Shown: positions 17,876 to 25,036, counted from the stretch's first letter. The stretch: DNA of 33,665 bases from UBA3871 sp002392265 (GCA_946614255.1 CAMOGS010000070.1:1-33665), one strand, 5' to 3'. The notes: generated by a model from the letters alone, not told the origin. Numbers and translations: made by a program.

Positions 17876-17893
17876 CCTATCATCAATACTATA

Positions 17894-19570
17894 CTAGAAT
17901 AATCCGGAAATAACTCCGTTCTCATCTACGTCAATCTTTTCAGCTGCAGGAACCTTTGGAAGTCCCGGCATAGTCATAATATCACCTGTCAGTGCTACGA
18001 TAAAGCCTGCTCCTGCCGAAACCTTCAGGTTTCTAACCTTTACGGTAAAGCCGGAAGGTGCGCCCAAAAGTGAAGCATCATCAGAGAATGAATACTGTGT
18101 CTTTGCCATGCAGATAGGCAGGTTTCCAAATCCGAGCTCTTCGAGCTGCTTCAACTGCTTTGGAGCATTTTCAACCAGCTGTACGCCGTCTGCGTGGTAA
18201 ATCTTCTTGCAGATTGTTTCGAGCTTTTCCATAATGCTCGCATTAACATCGTAGGACTGCTTGAAGCTGTTTGGCTCTTCGCAGAGTCTTACTACTTCTT
18301 CAGCAAGCGCCTTGCCGCCTTCACCGCCCTTTGCCCATACTTCGGAAAGTGCCACATTTACACCCAGCTTTTTGCATTCTGCTTCGACCATATCGAGTTC
18401 TGCCTTTGTATCGGTAGGGAATGCATTGATAGCTACCACGCAAGGAAGCCCGAATACATCCTTTATATTCTTTACATGCTGGAGAAGGTTTGGCATACCC
18501 TTCTTCAGTGCTTCGAGGTTTTCATTATTGAGGTCAGCCTTTGCAACACCGCCGTGATACTTCAGTGCCCTTACTGTCGCTACGATTACAACTGCGCTAG
18601 GTGCGAAGCCTGCCATACGGCACTTGATGTCGAGGAACTTTTCAGCACCAAGGTCTGCAGCAAAGCCAGCCTCTGTTACTGCATAGTCAGCAAGCTTTAA
18701 GGCCATCTTTGTAGCTGTGATTGAGTTGCATCCGTGTGCGATATTGGCAAATGGGCCACCGTGAATGAAAGCAGGTGTGCCTTCAAGTGTCTGTACGAGG
18801 TTTGGCTTTAATGCGTCCTTAAGAAGTGCTGCCATAGCACCTTCAGCCTTCAGATCATGAGCTGTCACAGGCTTTCCGTCATATGTATATGCCACGATAA
18901 TCTTGGCAAGTCTTTCCTTGAGATCCTTGATATCCGATGCGAGGCAGAGAATAGCCATAACCTCGGAAGCAACGGTGATGTCAAATCCGTCTTCGCGAGG
19001 AACACCCTGCATCTTTCCGCCGAGTCCGTTTACAATATGGCGCAGCTGACGATCGTTCATGTCAACTGCTCTTTTCCATGTAATCTGCTTTACATCAATA
19101 CCGAGAGCATTGCCCTGCTGAATGTGATTATCAAGCATTGCAGCGAGCAGGTTGTTTGCTGCTCCGATTGCGTGGAAGTCACCTGTGAAGTGCAGGTTAA
19201 TATCTTCCATAGGTACTACCTGAGCATAGCCGCCGCCTGCGGCACCGCCCTTTACTCCGAATACAGGTCCGAGAGATGGTTCTCTGAGTGCAACGATAGC
19301 ATTCTTTCCAATCTTTCTGAGTCCGTCTGTAAGACCTACAGAGGTTGTAGTCTTTCCTTCACCTGCCGGTGTAGGAGTAATTGCTGTTACGAGGATTAGC
19401 TTTCCATCCTTTTTATCCTTTAAGTCTTTTAGCAGCTTGTAGTCTACTTTTGCCTTATAGTTCCCGTACTGTTCAAGATATTCCTCCGGAACACCGGCAA
19501 CCTTTGCAATTTCAGTAATCTTTTTTTTGTTGCAGCTCTGTGCGATCTCGATGTCTGATTTGAAACCCAT
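17894..19570 (-). CDS. fhs: formate-tetrahydrofolate ligase
   Basis: Fhs uses ATP to join formate to tetrahydrofolate, making 10-formyl-THF, the entry to one-carbon metabolism and the methyl branch of acetogenesis. The 558-residue protein carries the P-loop TPTPAGEGKTTTSVGL (65-80), LREPSLGPVFGVKGGAAGGGYAQV and FTGDFHAIGAANNL, all hallmarks, and ends with TMPGLPKVPAAEKIDVDENG. Length matches the family. ATG at 19570 has AGAGG before it. fchA follows. Fhs alone does not show Wood-Ljungdahl metabolism; no other gene of that pathway is in the window. Confidence 0.98.
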   Translation of the reverse strand: MGFKSDIEIAQSCNKKKITEIAKVAGVPEEYLEQYGNYKAKVDYKLLKDLKDKKDGKLILVTAITPTPAGEGKTTTSVGLTDGLRKIGKNAIVALREPSLGPVFGVKGGAAGGGYAQVVPMEDINLHFTGDFHAIGAANNLLAAMLDNHIQQGNALGIDVKQITWKRAVDMNDRQLRHIVNGLGGKMQGVPREDGFDITVASEVMAILCLASDIKDLKERLAKIIVAYTYDGKPVTAHDLKAEGAMAALLKDALKPNLVQTLEGTPAFIHGGPFANIAHGCNSITATKMALKLADYAVTEAGFAADLGAEKFLDIKCRMAGFAPSAVVIVATVRALKYHGGVAKADLNNENLEALKKGMPNLLQHVKNIKDVFGLPCVVAINAFPTDTKAELDMVEAECKKLGVNVALSEVWAKGGEGGKALAEEVVRLCEEPNSFKQSYDVNASIMEKLETICKKIYHADGVQLVENAPKQLKQLEELGFGNLPICMAKTQYSFSDDASLLGAPSGFTVKVRNLKVSAGAGFIVALTGDIMTMPGLPKVPAAEKIDVDENGVISGLF

Positions 19571-19619
19571 TTTCTTAACCTCTTTTCTTTACTTCATAAA
19601 AAGTTGTACCATACATTTA

Positions 19620-19647
19620 ATTTTATATGATGTTTTGCTTTCGTCAA
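19620..19647 (-). promoter_or_regulatory. fhs promoter
   Basis: On the minus strand TTGACG (19647-19642) and TAAAAT (19625-19620) are 16 bases apart, giving a leader of about 40 bases. That leader is too short for a tetrahydrofolate riboswitch and shows none of its conserved parts. Confidence 0.65.
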
Positions 19648-19651
19648 CCGT

Positions 19652-19675
19652 TTTTATGTCTTATTTTATGTCTTA
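19652..19675 (-). repeat. 12-bp tandem repeat upstream of fhs promoter
   Basis: TTTTATGTCTTA on the plus strand occurs twice without mismatch (19652-19663, 19664-19675), followed by a decayed third copy (about 19676-19687). It lies just upstream of the -35 of fhs, a place where an activator or repressor could bind. Chance in T-rich DNA is possible. Confidence 0.75.
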
Positions 19676-19794
19676 GTTTTGTGTCTTTGTATTTCGTATC
19701 GTTTCACATTGTGGAATGCAATATCGTATTCCGAAATACAGTTTAATATTACTCCTGCCGAACGCAAAAGTCAAGCCTTTCAAATTAAAGATTG

Positions 19795-19996
19795 TGACTC
19801 TAAATCGATTTTTTGCAAATGGAGTCAACCATTTGAGAGGGTAAAAATGATTTTAAATGCAAAAAAGGCAAATATAGTCAATATTCTCTGCCTATTTTGC
19901 CTTTATATACCATTTATTACCGTTTTCTGTGCCTTTCTATCGAAAAAACACCGGATTTCGATGACTCCAAATCGATTTTTTGCAAATGGAGTCAAC
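19795..19996. repeat. pair of 35-nt palindromic direct repeats
   Basis: A 35-base sequence occurs at 19795-19829 and 19962-19996 with one difference (T at 19801, C at 19968). Each begins TGACTC and ends TGGAGTCAAC, so the outer 6-8 bases form a hairpin stem, and the 10-bp palindrome AAATCGATTT lies inside. The copies are in the same direction, 132 bases apart. Together with the rest of 19571-20008 this is a 438-base stretch without a gene I accept. Confidence 0.9.
19861..19904 (-). terminator. intrinsic terminator for the FliD-like gene
   Basis: On the minus strand AAAGGCAAA (19904-19896) pairs with TTTGCCTTT (19872-19864) and runs into TTTTTT. It lies 105 bases after the stop of the FliD-like gene and before the fhs promoter, between the two palindromic repeats. 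Confidence 0.75.
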
Positions 19997-20008
19997 TCCT
20001 CGCAAATT

Positions 20009-20728
20009 TTAAACGTCCTTGTCGAGCTTGGTTGCCCTTGTTGCGCGCTCTGCAAGCCGACCTGACCTGTTATATGTGTGGTTGCTGAGGCTACGCTTTG
20101 CAATATTTTCAAAGGTTAAAGCCTTGCTTTCCACTCTGCCGCCAAACGAGCTGTGCCCTGAAAAAGCAGATTTGAACGAGGATACGGTTGCCTGGTTCAG
20201 CTTTGCCTCATTAAACGAAAGCTTGTTGTCCTTTCCTACAGTGATTCCCACCTTTGAAAGGAGATTTTGGTTGCTCTTTGTATTGTTTACCATCCACACT
20301 CCGTTTCGGAGTGCTTCCATTGATTCCGACTTGCCTGCCTCGTCCACCATCTTGTTGTAGTCGTTAACGAAGGTGTTAACAGCTTTCCTGATTTCGTCGA
20401 GGTTGTACTGACCGTTTTCATCCTTTTCGTAAAGACTTGCCTTGCTGACATCCGCTGCACTTTCCTTTAATGAAGTCGCCGCAGTCTTTACAGATGTCAT
20501 TTTTTCATTCGAATCTTCAATGTTCGAATTTGCGGCACTTTTTTCCTGCTGGTAGTAAGCCCGCAAAGCCTTGCGATAAGCACCGTTATTCACATTGTTC
20601 ATCTGCAGCAGATTCACGCTCGAAGATGTGTTTTTATTCTTGTTCAGAGCATCAAACAGCGAGTTAACAGTGTTACCGTTATTACTGAAAAGGTTATTTG
20701 CAAGCATTGTACCTACTTTAATTGCCAT
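20009..20728 (-). CDS. orphan protein with FliD C-terminal-like region
   Basis: This 239-residue, Asn/Ser/Lys-rich protein has no signal peptide or membrane helix. The stretch FVNDYNKMVDEAGKS, then LLSKVGITVGKDNKLSFNEAKLNQA, reads like the C-terminal domain of the flagellar cap FliD (VDAYNDLV ... LGITVDKDGKLSLDEEKL). The N-terminal NNGAYRKALRAYYQQ motif is of a kind seen in small Firmicute proteins of unknown role. No flagellar gene is nearby and it lacks FliD's N-terminal domain and length. ATG at 20728 has AGGAGGG before it, with its own promoter and terminator, so it is a separate transcript. Function is not known; surface or adhesion-related assembly is a guess. Confidence 0.75.
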   Translation of the reverse strand: MAIKVGTMLANNLFSNNGNTVNSLFDALNKNKNTSSSVNLLQMNNVNNGAYRKALRAYYQQEKSAANSNIEDSNEKMTSVKTAATSLKESAADVSKASLYEKDENGQYNLDEIRKAVNTFVNDYNKMVDEAGKSESMEALRNGVWMVNNTKSNQNLLSKVGITVGKDNKLSFNEAKLNQATVSSFKSAFSGHSSFGGRVESKALTFENIAKRSLSNHTYNRSGRLAERATRATKLDKDV

Positions 20729-20790
20729 AATATCCCTCCTATGAACTACGTGCTAATGCGGCTCTCCCTGCCGCCGTTAATGTATCAAAT

Positions 20791-20819
20791 ATTATACCTC
20801 TGTACACTGAAAAAATCAA
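20791..20819 (-). promoter_or_regulatory. promoter for the FliD-like gene
   Basis: On the minus strand TTGATT (20819-20814) and TATAAT (20796-20791) are 17 bases apart. The leader is about 60 bases and ends at the AGGAGGG site. Confidence 0.7.
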
Positions 20820-20891
20820 CCTTTTAGCTAAATTGCGCCCCCGGCTGCCGCTAAATTCCCACAAATTGCCACTCAAGTGCCGCCTTCGAGA

Positions 20892-21602
20892 CTAATGCTC
20901 CGAAAGGTTCCTCAAAAATGTTTTCCTGTGAATCGGACACATTCCAGCTTTTTTTATGCCTGCATAGTGAGCTGCCGTACCGTAGCCCTTGTTTGATTCG
21001 AAGGCATAATCCGGATACTGCTTTGAATATTCCACCATCATTCTGTCTCGCGTTACCTTCGCAACAATCGAAGCCGCAGCTATTGACACGGATTTCGCAT
21101 CACCTTTAATGATGGAGGTCTGTGGAATTTTCACAGCATCCACCTTTACTGCATCAAACAAGACATGCCCAATCCCGCCGCCGGCTTTCCCAAATGCAGA
21201 ATCTTCTTCAAGCTCCCCGCTTTTAATTTTCTCTGCCAGCTTTGACTCTGCATCCGCCACAGCATCAGCCATTGCTTCCTTTGTCGCCTCGAGGATATTA
21301 ATCTCGTCAATCCTCTCGTTATCCCTGATGCCGATTCCGACAGCGACCGCTTTTTCACAGATAATGTCAAACAGCTCCTCCCTGCGTTTTTCGGAAAGCT
21401 TTTTCGAATCATCCACGCCGAGCACGTCAAAATCCTCCGGAAGTACCACGGCGGCGGTAACCACAGGTCCCGCCAAAGGTCCGCGCCCGACTTCATCAAC
21501 TCCCGCTATATATTTTACGCCCTCGCTGTGAAGTCTGTCCTCAAACTCCTTCATTTCTGCCAGCCGGGCGCGCATCTTTTCCATTCTTTCAGCTTTAGTC
21601 AT
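20892..21602 (-). CDS. rnhB: ribonuclease HII
   Basis: RNase HII cuts RNA in DNA-RNA hybrids and single ribonucleotides in DNA. YIAGVDEVGRGPLAGPV (31-47) gives the first catalytic pair Asp36 and Glu37; Asp150 in HVLFDA is the third, and SIIKGDAKSVSIAAASIVAKVTRDR carries the fourth aspartate region. Residues about 120-145 form an acidic, Gly-rich insert lacking in most family members. A longer frame opens at 21641, but that sequence is the terminator hairpin of the gene before; the ATG at 21602 has AAAGGG five bases upstream and gives 236 residues. In many Firmicutes rnhB follows rplS-rbgA; here it is apart. Confidence 0.95.
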   Translation of the reverse strand: MTKAERMEKMRARLAEMKEFEDRLHSEGVKYIAGVDEVGRGPLAGPVVTAAVVLPEDFDVLGVDDSKKLSEKRREELFDIICEKAVAVGIGIRDNERIDEINILEATKEAMADAVADAESKLAEKIKSGELEEDSAFGKAGGGIGHVLFDAVKVDAVKIPQTSIIKGDAKSVSIAAASIVAKVTRDRMMVEYSKQYPDYAFESNKGYGTAAHYAGIKKAGMCPIHRKTFLRNLSEH

Positions 21603-21616
21603 TTTTCCCTTTCGTG

Positions 21617-21649
21617 AAAAAAGGCTCATGCCTGTCTGCACGAGCCTTT
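21617..21649 (-). terminator. intrinsic terminator after the 39-residue peptide gene
   Basis: On the minus strand AAAGGCTCGTGC (21649-21638) pairs with GCATGAGCCTTT (21631-21620), one mismatch, six-base loop, followed by TTTTTT. It separates the exonuclease-peptide transcript from rnhB. The other strand also has a fair T-rich end. Confidence 0.85.
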
Positions 21650-21659
21650 ATTATCATTC

Positions 21660-21779
21660 TTAACAACCTCTGACTCTGTTTCTGCGAAGAAGTGCAATGA
21701 TGTTAACGGCTAAAATGCTGCCGCCCACTGCCATTACAACGCCACCGAGTGCGATATTTGTAAGCAAGGTTCCCTTCAT
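21660..21779 (-). CDS. 39-residue single-span membrane peptide
   Basis: This small gene reads MKGTLLTNIALGGVVMAVGG, then SILAVNIIALLRRNRVRGC. Residues about 5-30 form one hydrophobic helix with Gly-rich GGVVMAVGG, and the tail RRNRVRGC is strongly basic, which predicts a cytoplasmic C-terminus. The ATG at 21779 has AAAGGAGGT with an eight-base spacing, one of the best ribosome sites in the window. It begins 30 bases after the exonuclease gene and its TAA is 11 bases before a strong terminator, so it is the last gene of a two-gene transcript. I do not recognise the family. A phage-lysis or toxin peptide is conceivable but not shown. Confidence 0.8.
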   Translation of the reverse strand: MKGTLLTNIALGGVVMAVGGSILAVNIIALLRRNRVRGC

Positions 21780-21809
21780 AAAATATACCTCCTTTAGTTT
21801 TATCACTTA

Positions 21810-22865
21810 TTAATCGTTCCAGAGCCGAGACTCGATTTTTTCAAGCACCAGCCTGACAAACGCATTCGTAGTGATATAATTGACATCACTACCCTTTTTT
21901 ATTATTATAAAGCCTTTTTCAATTCCGGGCAAGTCCTCAATTGAAGATGTATTAACGCAAAGCGCCACGGAATCGGCCAAAAGCAGAGGTGGTATCTCGG
22001 CGCTCTCATCCCTGCCACCAGCTCTGACCAGCGGTACATCCACAATAAACCTGCGCGTTTCCTTTCCGAAATGCATTTCCATCGGAAAGCCCGGCCTCTC
22101 AAAAGCGGAATACTCTATAGGTTCGATATTCTGCTTTCCCATTATACTGAGTTTTGTCTTGTCGACGCTGATTTCACCAATCTCAAGACGCCTCCCGACC
22201 GGAAAGCCCAGATGGAACATTGCCTTGTGCATATCGACCTTTCCGAGTATCGGCAGCAGCCGGTAAAGCTGCGCGCAGTCGTCGCTGTTGTGAAGTATAA
22301 TTGTCGACTTCAGCGCTTCCTTTTCTGCTCCTTCTTTGCGTGTCAGATATTCATAGTAGAGCTCCACGCTGTCTGCTCCGCTGATCATATCCGTTCTGGT
22401 CTCCCAAAGTCCCATATAGGATTCAACAGTCTTCTGTTTCAGATTCGGAAGCAGCTTTCGAAGGTCGGAAAACTTGTTCAAAATCCTGTAAATATCCAGA
22501 TTGTACGGAAGACCCTCTTCATACTCTACGCCCAGCCTTGCACAGCGCTCTTTAAGGAACGGCATGTCAAAGTGCGCTCCGTTGTAGGTTACCACCACAT
22601 CCGTCTTCCTGACAGCCTTCATGTAGCCCTCGAGCAGCTTCTTTTCGTCCGCATCGTTATTAAACTCGCAAAAGAATTCTTCCTCTGTCATAGTATCACT
22701 GCCGGGCTCTATGGTTATGAGTCCGCCAAGTATCACGCGCGCCGTGCTCGCTGACAGGCCTGTGGTTTCTATATCGAGAATCCCGATCTTTCTGCCACCG
22801 AAGTATCTTTCAAACACAAATCCCGGTTTCAGCTCATTTTTTTCAATCACCTTAGTGTGCTTCAT
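21810..22865 (-). CDS. DEDD-type exonuclease (RNase H-like, YprB-like)
   Basis: This 351-residue protein has the ribonuclease-H-like exonuclease fold of the RNase_H_2 group. GILDIETTGL (28-37) has the first Asp and Glu, TYNGAHFDMPFLKER the second aspartate block, LDIYRIL follows, and IILHNSDDCAQLYRLL has the late aspartates. B. subtilis YprB is the nearest known type. The C-terminal 140 residues carry beta-rich sequence of unknown role. ATG at 22865 follows AAGGGGGGAG. A 39-residue membrane peptide follows by 30 bases. The substrate, DNA or RNA, can not be told. Confidence 0.85.
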   Translation of the reverse strand: MKHTKVIEKNELKPGFVFERYFGGRKIGILDIETTGLSASTARVILGGLITIEPGSDTMTEEEFFCEFNNDADEKKLLEGYMKAVRKTDVVVTYNGAHFDMPFLKERCARLGVEYEEGLPYNLDIYRILNKFSDLRKLLPNLKQKTVESYMGLWETRTDMISGADSVELYYEYLTRKEGAEKEALKSTIILHNSDDCAQLYRLLPILGKVDMHKAMFHLGFPVGRRLEIGEISVDKTKLSIMGKQNIEPIEYSAFERPGFPMEMHFGKETRRFIVDVPLVRAGGRDESAEIPPLLLADSVALCVNTSSIEDLPGIEKGFIIIKKGSDVNYITTNAFVRLVLEKIESRLWND

Positions 22866-22964
22866 TTTTCTCCCCCCTTTCGTTCTCCCCTTTTCTCACA
22901 ACATATTCCTCAGCTCTTTGCTCCCTGCAATATCGACCGTCCCCGTGCACCCCGAATCGGATTT

Positions 22965-23055
22965 AAAAACAAAATAGACCGCAGGGGTGCAGTCTATTTT
23001 GTTCAAAAGGGGTATTGGGATTAGAGATTAATGAGGTTATCAGGGGGATAACCAC
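22965..23055 (-). ncRNA. candidate C-rich small RNA, about 91 nt
   Basis: A promoter (23062-23090) points left into this gene-free stretch. The RNA would open with hairpin GGTTATC-CCCCT-GATAACC (23053-23035), have a 31-base single-stranded linker containing CCC and CCCC, and end in a 16-bp hairpin with loop CCCC (23003-22968) followed by TTT after TTTTGTT. The long stem pairs fully only on the minus strand, where the odd position is a U-G wobble (A-C on the plus strand). So four C-runs lie in loops or linker, the plan of Firmicute small RNAs that bind G-rich ribosome sites. It could instead be a 5' leader with attenuator for the exonuclease gene 100 bases further. Confidence 0.65.
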
Positions 23056-23061
23056 ATTTTC

Positions 23062-23090
23062 ATTATATAAAACTGCACCCGATATTGCAA
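23062..23090 (-). promoter_or_regulatory. promoter for the candidate small RNA
   Basis: On the minus strand TTGCAA (23090-23085) and TATAAT (23067-23062) are 17 bases apart, lying 30 bases after the proC stop. Nothing codes between it and the terminator hairpin. Confidence 0.65.
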
Positions 23091-23119
23091 TAATTTTATT
23101 TAAAAAAATGTTCTTTTTT

Positions 23120-23971
23120 TTAATCTTTCCTTAAAAAAGTGTCAATTTTGCTGTTTTCACCCGACATAAGCTTTGATTTATCTGTGCAGGCTCTAAAGGA
23201 TTTTCGGATTATTCCCTCGAAATCCGAGGCCTTTAGCATCTTTACAGCTTCTATCGTAGTTCCTCCCGGCGAGCAAACATTCTCACAAAGTTGCTGTGGC
23301 GCTTCCTCTGTTTCGAGCACCATCTTTGCTGCTCCGAGCACAGCCTGAGCCGCAAAAATCCGAGCCTGCGCCCTGTCCATGCCCTCTGCTACGGCTTCTT
23401 CAATCAGCGCATCTATATAAAGATATGTGTACGCCGGACTCGACCCGGACACGCCGATTACCGTATGAATCATATCCTCAGGCACATCCGCAGCCATTCC
23501 TATCGAAGAAAACAGGCTCATCACTTCGCCCATCTCCCCGTCCGTGACATTTCCGTTCCTGCTGACGGAGGTCATACCCGCGCAAACCTTTGCCGGTGTA
23601 TTTGGCATAATCCTGACAATTTTCGCATCACTGCCAAGCACTGCCTCAATAGCCGCTATCTTTACTCCTGCCGCCATCGAGATCACAACCTTTTCCTTCA
23701 GCTGTGCCGGCGAAACCGCATCGCGAACCTGCTCTGCGATATTCTCAATATCCTTCGGCTTCACGCCAAGGACTATGTACCTGCAGTTAACCGCAATCTC
23801 CGCAGCGCTGTCGCAGGCGTTTATTCCCAGCTCCGCAGCGGTTCTTTCCGCCTTTTCTTTGTCTCTGCCACACACGTATGTAGTCTTTTTATCGAGCACC
23901 CCGGCTCCGAGTGCGCCCCTCAAAATAGCTCCGCCCATATTGCCTGCGCCTATGAATCCCACATTGTTCAT
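23120..23971 (-). CDS. proC: pyrroline-5-carboxylate reductase
   Basis: ProC reduces pyrroline 5-carboxylate to proline with NAD(P)H, the last step of proline synthesis. The 283-residue protein opens with VGFIGAGNMGGAIL (4-17), the dinucleotide loop, has GVKPKD, GSSPAYTYLYIDALIEEAV and CSPGGTTIEAV, the family signature near the C-terminus. A frame open from 24043 adds 24 residues, but GGAGGTGA sits six bases before the ATG at 23971, which fixes the start. It stands alone, followed by the small RNA region. A TATAAT at 24004-23999 on this strand is the likely -10. Confidence 0.96.
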   Translation of the reverse strand: MNNVGFIGAGNMGGAILRGALGAGVLDKKTTYVCGRDKEKAERTAAELGINACDSAAEIAVNCRYIVLGVKPKDIENIAEQVRDAVSPAQLKEKVVISMAAGVKIAAIEAVLGSDAKIVRIMPNTPAKVCAGMTSVSRNGNVTDGEMGEVMSLFSSIGMAADVPEDMIHTVIGVSGSSPAYTYLYIDALIEEAVAEGMDRAQARIFAAQAVLGAAKMVLETEEAPQQLCENVCSPGGTTIEAVKMLKASDFEGIIRKSFRACTDKSKLMSGENSKIDTFLRKD

Positions 23972-23998
23972 TTCGATCACCTCCGATACTCTAAATGT

Positions 23999-24004
23999 AT
24001 TATA
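23999..24004 (-). promoter_or_regulatory. probable -10 of proC
   Basis: TATAAT lies on the minus strand 27 bases before the proC start; no convincing -35 hexamer is at 15-19 bases. The promoter faces away from the recombinase promoter. Confidence 0.45.
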
Positions 24005-24045
24005 CCCTTTTTCAAATAAAAAGCCACTTGTTATATACAACATTA

Positions 24046-24074
24046 TTGTAAACCCGGCTTCTTTGTGGTAATAT
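24046..24074 (+). promoter_or_regulatory. promoter for the Xer-type recombinase gene
   Basis: TTGTAA (24046-24051) and TAATAT (24069-24074) are 17 bases apart. The -35 overlaps the dyad TACAA-N5-TTGTA (24036-24050), which could bind a repressor, perhaps the recombinase. Confidence 0.55.
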
Positions 24075-24104
24075 GGCTATACGAAAAAAAGGGAGGCACA
24101 TGGT

Positions 24105-24971
24105 ATGAAACTCGCTGAATTTAACAGCTATCTCACAGCAAAGGGAAAATCAAACAACACCATACTGGCTTACTGTAACGATGTGAACATTTTCGCAAAG
24201 GCAGTCGCGCTGCGAGGCATCACAGCGCTCGAGGAAGTCACCGAAACCGACATAGTTTCCTATGTCTTCGAGCTGAAGCTCGGCGGCAGCACAGCGCTTA
24301 CAATTAACCGCAAGCTTTCGTCGCTCCGCTGCTACTTCGACTTTCTGCTGGCACGTGGCGAGATTGCGAAAAACCCCACAATCGGTGTAAAGCCGCCAAA
24401 GATGGCTTACAGGAAGTTCGACTACCTCAGCCCCGGCCAAGTCAAGAAGGTTTTGGACCTGCCTGACGACAGCATAAAAGGCCTTAGAGACAGAGCTGTG
24501 CTGGAGCTGATGTACGCCACCGGCATCCGTGCAAGCGAGCTTATCAAGCTGAAAGTGGCAGACATCAATCTGCGCATGGGCATGCTTTCGTGCCACGACA
24601 AGCCGCGCGTTATTCCTTTCGGCAAGCACGCAAAGGCTGCGCTCGATGACTATCTGAAAAATTCGCGAAAGATTCTGCTCGGCGAAGGCGAGAGCGAGCT
24701 GCTCTTCCTCAACTACAGCGGTGCGCCCCTTTCGAGGCAGGGCCTTTGGAAGATATTTAAAGACTATGCTGCAAAGGCAGAGCTGGACGTACCTTTCACG
24801 CCTCAGTCACTTCGAAATTCATTTGCGGTTCACATGCTGCAAAACGGTGCGGATTTGCCGAGTGTTCAAAAGCTGATGGGTCACGACGACATTACCGCAA
24901 CGGAAATTTACCTGACTGCGACAAAGAGTCGCATAAAAGAGGTTTACGACAACACTCACCCGAGGGCATAA
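24105..24971 (+). CDS. tyrosine recombinase, Xer type, with altered HxxR box
   Basis: This 288-residue protein has the SAM-like N-terminal DNA-binding domain (1-100) and the tyrosine recombinase catalytic domain. Catalytic residues seen: Arg142 (ATGIRASEL), Lys166 region, Arg237, His260 (LMGH) and nucleophile Tyr269 (EIYLT). The histidine that normally opens the HxLR box is Gln234 here (TPQSLRNSF). The size fits chromosome-dimer resolvases XerC/XerD, but phage integrases share it. The ATG at 24105 follows GGGAGG by eight bases. It stands alone between proC (divergent) and rplS with no phage genes, which favours a resident Xer-like enzyme. Confidence 0.85.
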   Translation: MKLAEFNSYLTAKGKSNNTILAYCNDVNIFAKAVALRGITALEEVTETDIVSYVFELKLGGSTALTINRKLSSLRCYFDFLLARGEIAKNPTIGVKPPKMAYRKFDYLSPGQVKKVLDLPDDSIKGLRDRAVLELMYATGIRASELIKLKVADINLRMGMLSCHDKPRVIPFGKHAKAALDDYLKNSRKILLGEGESELLFLNYSGAPLSRQGLWKIFKDYAAKAELDVPFTPQSLRNSFAVHMLQNGADLPSVQKLMGHDDITATEIYLTATKSRIKEVYDNTHPRA

Positions 24972-25007
24972 CTGCGTAATATTGCCTAAGAATGTTCAAA
25001 AAAGTGC

Positions 25008-25036
25008 TTGCCAAAACCTTTCCATTGTGTTAAAAT
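25008..25036 (+). promoter_or_regulatory. rplS promoter
   Basis: TTGCCA (25008-25013) and TAAAAT (25031-25036) are 17 bases apart, 95 bases before rplS. The leader (about 25043-25120) contains the hairpin word CGCAATCTGCG and ends in AAGGAGGAG; it may be a ribosomal-protein leader of the L19 type, but I can not fold it with certainty. Confidence 0.6.

Noticed and set aside
19571..19612. Tetrahydrofolate riboswitch before fhs
   Set aside because: The leader is about 40 bases and has none of the conserved riboswitch parts.
19795..19996. CRISPR-like repeats
   Set aside because: Only two copies, spaced 132 bases, and no cas gene in the window.
19847..20065. 73-residue plus-strand frame with a hydrophobic stretch and GAGAGGG upstream
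   Set aside because: It runs through a minus-strand terminator, one of the palindromic repeats and the end of the FliD-like gene; composition follows those elements. Kept out as probably spurious.
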